The notes beneath the pieces were generated by a model. It was not told the DNA's origin and made no database searches. It saw only the letters and a list, made by a program, of their open reading frames with translations. This document shows positions 27,739 through 38,590 of a stretch of DNA of 64,000 nt, piece after piece (the first letter of the stretch is position 1; the number at the start of each line of letters is the position of its first letter). Source of the DNA: Dastarcus helophoroides (taxonomy: Eukaryota; Arthropoda; Insecta; Coleoptera; Bothrideridae); contig CM053334.1 in the NCBI GenBank assembly GCA_028583605.1, forward strand, positions 19,487,118-19,551,117, written 5' to 3'. Made by a program: the position numbers and the translations under genes.

Positions 27739-28660
27739 GCTTATGGTCCTCCAAGAGTACAAAATTATTTTGATCAAGATCCTCCATGACAACATTTGCA
27801 CATTTTAGAGAAAATTTCATGGGAAAACAACTGCGGTACTGATGAACCACCAAATCCCAAACTTTGAACCTAATATCATTTTATCTAAGGTCCTCCAAGA
27901 GTACAAAATTATTTTGATCAAGATCCTCCATGACAACATTTGCACATTTTAGAGAAAATTTCATGGGAAAAAAACAGCAATACTGATGAACTACCAAATA
28001 CCAAACTTCTAACCTAATACCATTTTGCTTATGGTCCTCCAAGAGTATAAAATTATTTTGATCAAGATTCTCCATGACAACATTTGCACATTTTAGAGAA
28101 AATTTCATGGGAAAACAACTGCGGTACTGATGAACCACCAAATCCCAAACTTTGAACCTAATATCATTTTATCTAAGGTCCTCCAAGAGTACAAAATTAT
28201 TTTGATCAAGATCCTCCATGACAACATTTGCACATTTTAGAGAAAATTTCATGGGAAAAAAACAGCAATACTGATGAACTACCAAATACCAAACTTTTAA
28301 CCTAATACCATTTTGCTTATGGTCCTCCAAGAGTACAAAATTATTTTGATCAAGATCCTCCATGACAACATTTGCACATTTTAGAGAAAATTTCATGGGA
28401 AAACAACTGCGGTACTGATGAACCACCAAATCCCAAACTTTGAACGTAATATCATTTAATCTAAGGTCCTCCAAGAGTACAAAATTATTTTGATCCAGAT
28501 CCTCCATGATAAAATTTGCGAATTTTAGAGAAGGTTTCATGGGAAAACAATTGCAATACTGATGAACTAGCAAATATTTAATTTTATAACATAATATTAT
28601 TTCCCCAATGGTCCTCCAAGAGTTCTCCAAGAGAATTTGTCGTTTGATGAGAATTTTCAA

Positions 28661-29280
28661 CATAATAATGATTAAGCAGCCCAACACATATCATATTACT
28701 TCAAACTTCCACTTCGTCCAACTCGGGAGAATTCTCGCCTTCGACCTAATGCACGCGCTGTCTTAAAAAAAGTTAATTTGAAAGATGACCCTTGCTCGTG
28801 TCCAATAAAAGTAGAACGCGAGGAATGCCTTCTCTTTTAATCTCCAGACATTCGAATCCTCTTAAACGTGACTAAACGTTTCGACAAGATTTATTTCTTG
28901 AAGGCGCAATGCAGTCTGCAGACGTCGAAATTGGGACTTTGTTAGCCCGACAGTCTATCAGACATAATTATTCGAGAGTTGTCGAGTTTTAGAGCGAGCT
29001 CATTAACAGTCGGGGCTCTGGCGTCAGTTTAAAAACCTTCTAAAGCGACGCGACCGATTTATTGCACAGACGACTTAAAATCGACGAATTGGAATTGTAC
29101 AGACAAATTTTAAACCTGGTAGAGGCAGCAAAGTCAATTTAGAACCATCTAGGACAACTTGATCAAATCGATTTAATATTCAAGGAGCGATCATAGTCGC
29201 CCAATGTAACAAGTTCGATTGCAAAGTGTAGTTAAAATGTAACGAAAGAGCTGCAAAGGTGAGGAGTACAAAACACTTAC
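28661..29280. other. Single-copy intronic DNA next to an exon
   Basis: Non-repetitive sequence between the 144-bp satellite and the GTAAGTG donor of the 29281-29404 exon. All frames contain stops. No gene recognised. Confidence 0.5.
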
Positions 29281-29404
29281 GTTTTCTTGGGGTCGTACTG
29301 GGGGTACTCCTGCGGGTCCCTCAGTCTCAGATTTTTCCTGATGTCCGTTGTTGCGTTGGCGGTCCTGCTGTGGGACAATGAGCCAGGAAGGAGCATCGCA
29401 ATTT
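29281..29404 (-). CDS. Internal exon of the RPE-spondin-like gene
   Basis: This is a 124-bp minus-strand exon with a clean acceptor (GCGATTTTAATTTCAG then AAATTGCG) and a strong donor (AAGAAAAC then GTAAGTG). Only one frame is used: AA completing a codon, 40 codons, then AC left over. The peptide includes IAMLLPGSLSHSRTA, TTDIRKNLRLRD and PQEYPQYDPKK. The leftover AC joins the G that starts the 928-1004 exon, giving Thr followed by YCVEF. This is the place expected for the linker between the TSP1 domain and the YC-EF segment of RPE-spondin. The incoming phase needs one base from an upstream exon. The candidate at 51669-51819 would supply it (G+AA = Glu), but that exon has no Cys-rich somatomedin-B or TSP1 sequence. 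Those domains may therefore lie beyond the right edge. Coding status is well supported; the family name is by inference through the next exon. Confidence 0.68.
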
Positions 29405-31660
29405 CTGAAATTAAAATCGCATTAAAGTTAAAAAAACCTACAAAAAAACTACGAAATGGCGAAAAAAATCTAAGAGAGTAAATTAAACAATGACGCAATT
29501 AACGAGTAACAAATCATAGATTTCATGCAACGTAGGAAATGCGGCATGAAATTTTCGTAACAACTAAGGACCAATTTAAACTTTGGAAAATTCCACGAAC
29601 AACTTTCGCACTTGCGGCGAACAGAACAAAAAAGCCGGAATTCTCCAAAAGCTCCGAGAGCGCCTCAAACGTCTCATTAACGTTCAATTAATCCTTCATA
29701 ATTACGAAGAAATCTCTTCGCCCCACCATTCTCCCCCAACTTCCCCCATAATGATATACTTGTGAAGTAGAAACTAATCTATTGTGGGGATGTTTTCGTA
29801 GTTTTAATCAAAAAGGCCGCGCCGCCTCCCTGTGGGAGGGCGAGAGAAAACGAGCTCGCTCCGTTCACGCCGCCGTGACTCCTTTGTTTTTAATAATTAT
29901 AATTCGTTACTTCGTCAAAGCACACCTAGAGCGAACGATGTACGACGAGGGGCTTTAGGTGTTGACACGATTTAATTCCGGAGCCGCGATATTTCGATAA
30001 ACAAAAGGGGGCGATCTTCAACAAAACTCATTTTCACGGCGACGAACTTAATCGCTGTAGTGTTGCTTAACAATCTGGCGCAAATTTTCCACAACTCCTA
30101 CACAATTTTGATGTTTCGTTAAAGAATAATTACGCTGCTATTGGTGAAATTTACGAGGTGAAAAATGCCGCAATTTTCCTTCGAATGTTTTACAGATTGA
30201 ACACTATCGCTTGTGGACCCTGTCGTGGATTTGAGGATATGTCACAACAGTAAATTAACTCAAATGTCACTTCAGCGTTAGGGGAGCATTAAATATTTAA
30301 AACTTACTACATTTACCAACAATAGTCAGGTTTCCACTTACAGAAATCGAAAGTCTCAACCGTTGATTGAATAAATTCAAATTTAAAATTTATTCCATCG
30401 TCTCAACGTAGACGCAAGATGCACCAATGAAACTTATCTCGCGAAAGTTTTACTTACTACTTTTAACTGAACCGGTAAAATACGCGTAACACTATCCCAA
30501 GTTTCGTTCGGGCACCAACTTCAACCACGTCGTTGAGTTTTAACGCCAATTTTGCAACATTTTTGAGCTCTCTGCCACATAAAATACGAAATCTATGCAC
30601 TAGTTGTCATTTATGGCACAACGAGAGTTCTTCTTCTCAGCCGTCGATGGCAGTTGCCGGCCTACGTTTTGGCATGAATAACCAGGACTCGAATTTGTTA
30701 CATATCGGAAGGGTTTACTGGACATATTCAATCAATGTCGAACGTAAGTTTGCAAAAAAATAGAACGTAAAATATAACCTAACTTTTTATAACAAATTCA
30801 TGTAATGATAGGTATGATATTTTTAATTTCGGTGATCCAGGCGCCCTCTATTGTCGCAGTTTTTCCCAGATCGTAGCGATGCGAGGCTCCAATATAAACC
30901 AAAAAAACCCTCGCTTAAATGTAAAAACATCGAAAATTGGCTTCGTTCCGTTCTCCCACTAGCTAAACAGCGGTATCGAGATTAACGCGCCTATTTTACA
31001 TAAAATCCTCATTGTGGTTTCATTTAAAACAGATTCGCGGCAAAGAGAATAAAGGGGGCTTCTATATATGTATATATTCCTCGAATCGCGCGACTCGTGA
31101 ATATAAAACGAGGCCCAAATTGCCGGGATTTTAGTGCCCTTAGAGGACATATATTACAATGTGTGTTTAATGAGTACATAACACGTCTGCACTTAATCAA
31201 TCTCGAATCTGCGTAGACGTGCAAATCCCTTACAAGTACGCCGCACAAGCAACAAGGAAAAGCTGTCGGCGGGAATTTCCCGAAAGACGAATGACTATGG
31301 GGTTAATTTTCAGCAGCCACGACAACCGAAGGAATATTCGAGATGAAATTATACTGCGGCCTGAGTGGCCCTTTTTTACTTCCTAAGCGTGTTGCTTTGG
31401 TATCCTTTTGAAATCGAATATTGATTTTTTCTTATCTCTATCAATTTGTCAGGGCGGTTTTAATTTCCTGCATCGGAAAAGATAAAAATAATCCTTCGCA
31501 AAATGACAAGCTTTCGCCTGTTTGTCATGAACTTTGATTAAAACTCGTTTATATTTTGAAACGTGCATGATTCGGCCGCTAGGGGGCTTGGGATAATTAT
31601 TTTTTGGAGAAAGTATCGAGCATTTGATGGACTTATCCCCAAGCGGGTGAATTTGATTGT
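29405..31660. other. Mostly single-copy intronic DNA
   Basis: Contains a GC-rich patch near 29815-29880 with a short hairpin (CCTCCC-TGT-GGGAGG). One weak plus-strand exon candidate (30641-30743) is listed separately. Other open frames (30959-31150 and 31024-31248 on the minus strand) overlap each other and show no domain. Confidence 0.45.
30641..30743 (+). CDS. Weak candidate exon, unknown product
   Basis: 103 bp between a pyrimidine-rich acceptor (AGTTCTTCTTCTCAG) and a consensus donor (GAAC then GTAAGT). Of three frames only one is open: 34 codons plus one base, containing MAVAGLRFGMNN and HIGRVYWTYSI. I recognise no domain. It could be a coding or 5'-untranslated exon of a plus-strand gene, or chance splice-like words in single-copy DNA. 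Confidence 0.22.
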
Positions 31661-34160
31661 TAATTGGGACTTGTATTTCGATTTAGATTTTTCGATTTCT
31701 CCGTTTCATTTTTGGATTTCGATTTTTCGGTTTCGATTTCAGTTTTGATTTTTCTACTTCGATTTTTCGATTTAGATTTTAATTTTTCGATTTCGATTTT
31801 TCCATTTTGCCTTCGATTTTCCAATTTCTGCTTTTCGATTGCGATTTTTCCATTTCGATTTTTCGATTTCGATTTTTCGAATTCGATTTTTCGATTTCGA
31901 TTTTTCGAATTCGATTTTTCGATTTCGATTTTTCGAATTCGATTTTTCGATTTCGATTTTTCGATTTTTCGATTTCGATTTTTCGATTTCGATTTTTCGA
32001 TTTCGATTTTTCGATTTCGATTTTTCTATTTTGATTTTTCGATTTCGATCTTTCGATTTCGATTTTTCAATTTCGATTTTTCGATTTCGTTTTTTTGATT
32101 TCGATTTTTCGATTTTTCGATTTCGATTTTTCGATTTCGATATTTTTCGATTTTACGATTTCGATTTTTCGATTTCGATTTTTCGATTTCGATTTTTCGA
32201 TTTCGATTTTTCGATTTCGATTTTTCGATTTCGATTTTTCGATTTCGATTTTTCGATTTTGATTTCGATTTTTCCAGTTCGATTTTTCGGTGTCACTTTT
32301 TCGATTTTGATTTTCCCATTTCCATTTTTTCATTTCGATTTCTGGATTTTTTTGATATCGAGTTCGTGTTTTCGATTTCGATTTCTCGATTACGCAATTT
32401 CAATGTTTCTATTTCGATGTTACCATTTCAATTTTTCGATTTCGTTTTTTCTATTCCAATTTTTCAATTTCGATTTTGATTTCAATTTTTCCATTTCTAT
32501 TTTTCGATTTCGTTTTTTCTATTCCAATTTTCCAATTTCTGCTTTTCGATTTCGATTTTTCCATTTCGATTTTTCGATTTCGATTTTTCGAATTCGATTT
32601 TTCGATTTCGATTTTTCGAATTCGATTTTTCGATTTCGATTTTTCGAATTCGATTTTTCGATTTCGATTTTTCGATTTCGATTTTTCGATTTTTCGATTC
32701 GATTTTTCGATTTCGATTTTTCGATTTCGATTTTCGATTTCGATTTTCGATTTCGATTTTTCGATTTCGATTTTTCGATTTCGATTTTTCGATTCGATTT
32801 TCGATTTCGATTTTTCGATTTCGATTTTTCGATTTCGATTTTTCGATTTCGATTTTTCGATTTCGATTTTTCGATTTCGATTTTCGATTTCGATTTTTCG
32901 ATTCGATTTTTCGATTTCGATTTTCGATTTCGATTTTCGATTTCGATTTTTCGATTTCGATTTTTATTCGATTTTTCGATTTCGATTTTTCGATTTCGAT
33001 TCGATTTTTCGATTTCGATTTTTCGATTTCGATTTTTCGATTTCGATTTCGATTTTTCGATTTCGATTTCGATTTCGATATTTCGATTTACGATTTCGAT
33101 TTTTCGATTTCGATTTTCGATTTCGATTTCGATTTTTGATTTCGATTTTCGATTTCGATTTTCGATTCGATTTTTCGATTTCGATTTTTCGATTTCGATT
33201 TTTCGATTTCGATTTTTCGATTTCGATTTTTCGATTTCGATTTTTCGATTTCGATATTTTGTTTTCTCGATCATGCAATTTCGATTTTTCCATTTCGATT
33301 TTTCGATTTCCATTTCGATTTTTCTATTTCAATTTTTTAATTTCGATTTTTCGATTTCAGTTTCGATTTTTCGATTTTTTTCGATGTCGATTTTCTGACT
33401 TTGATTTTCCGATTTCTGTTTTTCGATTTTTCGATTATGCAATTTCGATTTTTCCATTTCGATTTTTCGATTTCGAATTTTTGATTTCCATTTCGATTTT
33501 TCGTTTTCCATTCCGATTTTTCTATTTCAATTTTTCGATTTCGATTTTCCAATTTCTGTTTTTCAATTTCGATTTTTCCATTTCGATTTTTCGATTTCGA
33601 TATTTTAATTTCTCGATTTGCAATTTCCATTTTTCCATTTCGATTTTTAGATTTAGATTTTTCGACTTTGATTTTCCGACTTTTGTTTTTCGATTTCGAT
33701 TTATCGATTTCCATTTTCCAATTTCTGTTTTTCGATTTCAATTTTTCCATTTCGATTTTTCGATTTCGATTTTTCGATTTCGATTTTTCGATTTCGATTT
33801 TTCGATTTCGATTTTTCGATTTCGATTTTTTGATTTCCATTTCGATTTTGCTATTTTGATTTTTCGATTTCAGTTTCGATTTTGATTTTTCGAATTCAAT
33901 TTCTCAATTCAGATCACCGATTTCAATTTTTCAATTTCGATTTTTCGATTTCTCAATTTCGATTTTCATCTTTCCATTTCGATTTTTCAATGTCGATTTT
34001 TCGATTTCGATTTTTCCATTTCGATTTCTGAATTTTCGATTTCTATTTTTCGATTTTGATTTTTCGATTTCACTGTTCGATTTCGATTTTTCAAGTTCTG
34101 ATTTTCGATTTTTCGATTTCAATAAATCAATATCAATTTTTCGATTTCGATTTTGCGACA
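31661..34160. repeat. 14-bp satellite (CGATTTCGATTTTT)n, block 1
   Basis: About 2.5 kb. Edges are degenerate and the core (about 31850-33260) is near-perfect 14-mers with 13-bp variants lacking a T. Because 14 is not a multiple of 3, all three plus frames read the same 14-residue cycle (FDFDFSISIFRFRF). The minus strand reads KSKSKNRNRKIEIE in all frames. The 519-codon open frame at 31839-33398 is explained by this. Confidence 0.96.
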
Positions 34161-36010
34161 TTGTGAATAAAATAATAAAATATGAGGATTTTTAGCCGTA
34201 CCGTTTTTGTGCAATCGAAATTTTAAATTATAGACAAAATTTCGGTGCTTCATTCTGCACGTTAGGGAAACATCTTGAAGTAATAGTAACATAGCATCTC
34301 CACTGCTTCTAGGTGCCATTGGCCGAAGCTCCGTCGCGGAAATCTTATCGCATAAGCAGCGCAGTATGTCTGTTGAGGAAATCTACTGCAAAGTGGCTTA
34401 TTGTATCCACGCGGCAGTATATGCTAAAAATCGAGTAGTCTGATGTTTACGTGTGGATCTAACTTTAACTTTTATTTTTCTACAATTACAGCCGATGAAT
34501 TACCTTAAATGCAATTCCAACTGATTTGTATCAAACCATCCGTTTTTGTTTACAATTCAAACAACGAAATCAACATTTTGACTTTCATAACGAAATTTTG
34601 TGATGCCAAATCCCATTAAAGACCCATAATTTCGACTTCAATTCCTGCTGACTATCCCTGGCTACAATACATCAAGACTCGTAACCAAACTCGAAAATAA
34701 ATCTTATTTATAGTCGATTAATAATAATAATAAGCAGCCGTAAATCACAGAGGGCTTGGGTGGTTGCTTGACAAACCGTCGAGTGAAAAAACCTTATTTT
34801 TACGCAGTTTATCAGAATTAGCCACATCGTTTATCTAGATTTATCCGCCACGTGACAACTATTCAGTCACACCTTTCTCTAAAGGTCTAAAGAGGTTAAA
34901 AGTTGCGGTGTCTTGCCGAAGTCGACTCCGGGGGCAAATATTTAGTCGAATCGGAGGCGCCGTATCTCAATTATTACGTGGAAAGTGAAGAGCGGAAAAT
35001 TTAAATGAGACCCTTCTGTTTCTCCCGCTTTAGTTGTCTTAAAATATTCCATTTGCACGCAAATACATCAAAAACTTAACCGCTAGCGAAACGAAAACTT
35101 TCCCGATTCAGTGTTTAACTTCTAGCTGGCGAATGAAATGCTGAGGGGGGAGTATTAATTGTGAAAATTCGCCTCCCTTTGAGATATTCTACTTAAGACG
35201 CGCGTTAACGTATTGTGACGAAATGTATAGGTAAAAATTCTTTAGTAGAAGCTATTAGGGAGATGAGCAAACGGAGAAATTAATCCTAGGTTCCAGACAT
35301 CTGTCGAATGTTTATAAGTAATTAGGGCCATTAAAAAAATCACGCTATCACTGATGTGTCCCCCCTTTCTGAAGACAGAATCTGATTCCTACAAACTTTT
35401 ATTTCCCAGAATGCGTTGCATTTATAAATTCGTTGCATCCCCGCAACCACGAAACCAATTCCCCAGATTCGTTTCTAATTTTTCTCCGCATCGAGACTCT
35501 AAAACGTAAACATTTTATTCGCTGATTGATTGTGGATTTGAATTTGATAAATGGCCGGGGCACTTCTTGCGCTTTCGAAAACAAAAAATAGCAAAGAGAA
35601 CCTTGAAAAATTGCCCGTGCATAAATTTCGGATTGATTAAGGGGTAGATGCTCTCGCTGGAGAAAAAAAAAACCACCCGAAGAAAGCCCTCAACAAAAGC
35701 GACTTGCGCTAAGAAATTATGCGGGATGAAGTCGAGATTTATACCGAGCTGTAAGTAAAAAAAAGCGAAACAATTGATTACCGACGATTTATAAGCCGCG
35801 AAGTTTTAAATTTTAAAATCGCAGGGGTAGATACCGGCAGTAGATAAATTACGACTCTGGAGGTGGTGCAGGTGGAAACCGTCGTTTAAAAAGGTATTTT
35901 CCCAAGATCAATTTCTTCAAGTTCCAACCAAATTTCATCAATTTGAAGTAAACATTTTGTGCATTCAATTAACAATTGTTGATTTAACCTGAGGCAATCT
36001 TTCTATATCG
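34161..36010. other. Single-copy intronic DNA between 14-bp satellite blocks
   Basis: No exon recognised. At about 34535-34655 lies one diverged copy of the ~240-bp repeat that also occurs at 42.2-43.1 kb ('TCAAACAACGAAATCAACAT', 'TTTGTGATGCCAAATCC'). A minus-strand open frame at 35399-35584 has no recognisable features. Confidence 0.5.
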
Positions 36011-37350
36011 ATTTTTCGATTTCTATTTTTAATTTCCATTTCAGCTTGGTTTTTCGGTTTCAGTCACCCGATTCAGATTTTTCCATTTTAATTTTTCGAT
36101 TTCGCTTTTTTGATTTCGATTCCTCGATTTCGATTTTTCAACTTTATTTTCGATTTCGATTTTTTGAATTCGGTTTTTCCATGTTTCAATTTTTTTATTT
36201 TGATTTTCGATTATTTCATTTCAAAATTGGATTTATGATCGATTTTAGATATCGATCCTTCGATTTGGGTATTTCAATTTTGATATTTCGCTTTCGATTT
36301 TTCGATCTCGATTTTAATTTTTCGATTTCGATTTTTCGATTTCGATTTTTCGATTTCGATTTTTCGATTTCGATTTTTCGATTTCGATTTTCGATTTCGA
36401 TTTTTCGATTTCGATTTTTCGATTTCGATTTTTCGATTTCGATTTTTCGATTTCGATTTTTCGATTTCGATTTTTCGATTTCGATTTTTCGATTTCGATT
36501 TTTCGATTTCGATATTTCGATTTTACGATTTCGATTTTTCGATTTCGATTTTTCGATTTCGATTTTTCGATTTCGATTTTTCGATTTCGATTTTTCGATT
36601 TCGATTTTTCGATTTCGATTTTTCGATTTCGATTTTTCGATTTCGATTTTTCGATTTCGATTTTCGATTTCGATTTTTCGATTTCGATTTTTCGATTTCG
36701 ATTTTTCAATTTCGATTTTTCGATTTCGATTTTTCGATTTCGATTTTTCCAGTTTTTTATTTCATTTGATTTTTTGATTTCGATTTTTTAATTTCGATTT
36801 TTCGATTTCGAATTTATCGATTTCGATTTTCCTATATCGATTTCGATTTGTTTGATATCGATTTTTCGATTTCGATTTTTCGTTTTCGACTGTTCCATTT
36901 CTCGTTTTCAAATGTTCGATTTTTCGGTATCGATTTCGATTTTTTTGATTTGGTATTTTCGATTTTGATTTATCGATTACGGAATTTTGATGTTTCCATT
37001 TCAATATTAGGGTTTTCATTTTTCGATTTCTATTTTTTGATTTCAATTTGGATATTTTGATTTCAATTATTCGATTTCGATTTGTCGATTACAAATTTTC
37101 CAATTCGAGTTTTCGATTTCTCGCTTTCGATTTCTCGATTTCGATTTTTCGATTTCCACTTTTTGATCTCGATCTTTCGGATTCGATTTTTTGACTTGGA
37201 TTTGTCAAATGAATTTTGCGTTTTGAGATTTTTTTATTTCGATTTTCAATTTTGAGTTTTCGATTACAACTTCGATTTCGATGTTTGCATTTCAATTTTT
37301 CGATTTCGATTCTTCAATATTTTTTCAGTTTCGATTTCTTTTATTTGATT
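36011..37350. repeat. 14-bp satellite, block 2
   Basis: Near-perfect 14-mers at about 36310-36755, with decaying copies on both sides out to about 36010 and 37350. Same consensus and orientation as blocks 1, 3 and 4. Confidence 0.95.
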
Positions 37351-38590
37351 TATTGAACTCACACTACAATTTTGATTCGTTGTAGAGATGTAATCAACAA
37401 GTAAAAGTTGTGCGCTTTTAGACACTTTATTGATGTCCTTCATCCGGTGATGCTCTATTTGGTTTTTAGGGTCGGGTGCATTAAACCTCGACCTGCTCTC
37501 GCTGGTTTATGGAATTGTAGTTTTCATTGTAAAGCACTTATAATGACGGCTAATGGACGGCCCTGTTGGTTAAATTTATTTCCCCATTTTTATTATGGCG
37601 CGATTGTAAAATCGTCGTGGTTTTATCGCTCGGTGGTTTTATTTTCTCGTGCATTTTATGGATTCGTGTGCCCCATCCAACAGCTGTGCTGAAGAGGCTA
37701 AGTACTGCGATATAACCGCCAAAATAGATCCTCGAATGTGACTTTTAAAACTTTTGAATATACAGAAGATTTCCGATGGAAATTCCCAAGGATATTAAGA
37801 AGCGGTTAGCTTTTAAATTTATGACCGTTAGAGTCGAAATGGAAATATGAGAAACTGGTAAAACATAAGAATTGAGAAATGTGCACAACCCCTTTGGTGC
37901 CGTGAATATTAAAAAGTGTTCCTTAACTCTAGTTTTAAACTATCACTTTGTGTCCTTTCCTTTGCGCCATCGTTTATCTTTTGAGAGCATCGAAACAAGA
38001 TTAGGATCTGGGCAATTTTTAAACAAATCTTTCAGGAGTTTCGTAAGAAGACGTCTGGTCGTGCCAATGGTCTTCAAATTGAGTTACAACTTTAATAATC
38101 CTGATGACGTCGAATGCCAACATTTCACGAAGGCGTCGTATGGGTGCAAGTTAATAAGGAGTTCGGGAAGTGTACGAAACTTTTCCAATATTGCGTTAGC
38201 CGCCTCTTCAGATTTTAAAGATCAACATAATCTCACGTACATCGGCAACTTGAATACAAAACGCCCCGAGATGGTGGCGTCTCGGTGCTCCTTACGCCCC
38301 GAGGATTAACTTTAATATCATACTCGGCGCGAATAACATATTTATTAAAATGCTGGCGCGCTAAATCAATACGGATGGTAGTCGATTGGCCAAAACTGGA
38401 ACGATCAATTTTAATTTTCGGAAAGTTTGCGCCGAAGCGTGCAAACGACATGATTTACGCGGACGCCACATCGCAATGAGGCGCAACTCTTAAGAAAAAA
38501 GTTAATACTGCGTTGTTTCTTTCTCCACCAAACCTGAAACTTTTTTAGTGATATTAAATTTTGAGACCTCGAAATTTTTGCTCGGAATTC
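37351..38590. other. Single-copy intronic DNA, no gene recognised
   Basis: Open frames at 37408-37692 (plus, ATG), 37872-38309 (plus, no ATG at its start) and 38233-38451 (minus) show no known domain and no convincing splice pair. The palindromic words ACGCCCCGAG (38261 and 38295 areas) are unexplained. Confidence 0.4.

Larger units (their letters stand above)
21400..28660. repeat. 144-bp satellite, 7.3 kb, with 132-bp variants and higher-order repeats
   Basis: The monomer runs GGTCCTCCAAGAGTACAAAA, TTATTTTGATCAAGATCCTCC, ATGACAACATTTGCACATTT, TAGAGAAAATTTCATGGGAAA, ACAACTGCAATACTGATGAA, CCACCAAATACCAAAC. Starts at 25359, 25503 and 25647, and at 28177, 28321 and 28465, give exactly 144 bp. 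A variant lacking 12 bp (ACAAAATTATTT) gives 132 bp. The left 2 kb (21.4-23.4) is more diverged. The minus strand stays open for up to 172 codons because 144 and 132 are both multiples of three. The frame is broken by C-to-T stops and by 1-bp deletions, so I do not call genes. Confidence 0.95.

Noticed and set aside
24799..28687. Minus-strand repeat protein (48-residue period)
   Set aside because: Each frame ends at a stop carried by particular monomers, and 1-bp deletions break the register. The satellite period being a multiple of three explains the openness. Kept as a finding, not a gene.
31839..33398. 519-codon open reading frame
   Set aside because: Produced by a 14-bp stop-free repeat that is open in all frames of both strands. 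No start context, splice sites or non-repetitive residues.
37872..38309. 145-codon plus-strand frame
   Set aside because: Starts at TTG, not ATG; no splice pair and no recognisable family.
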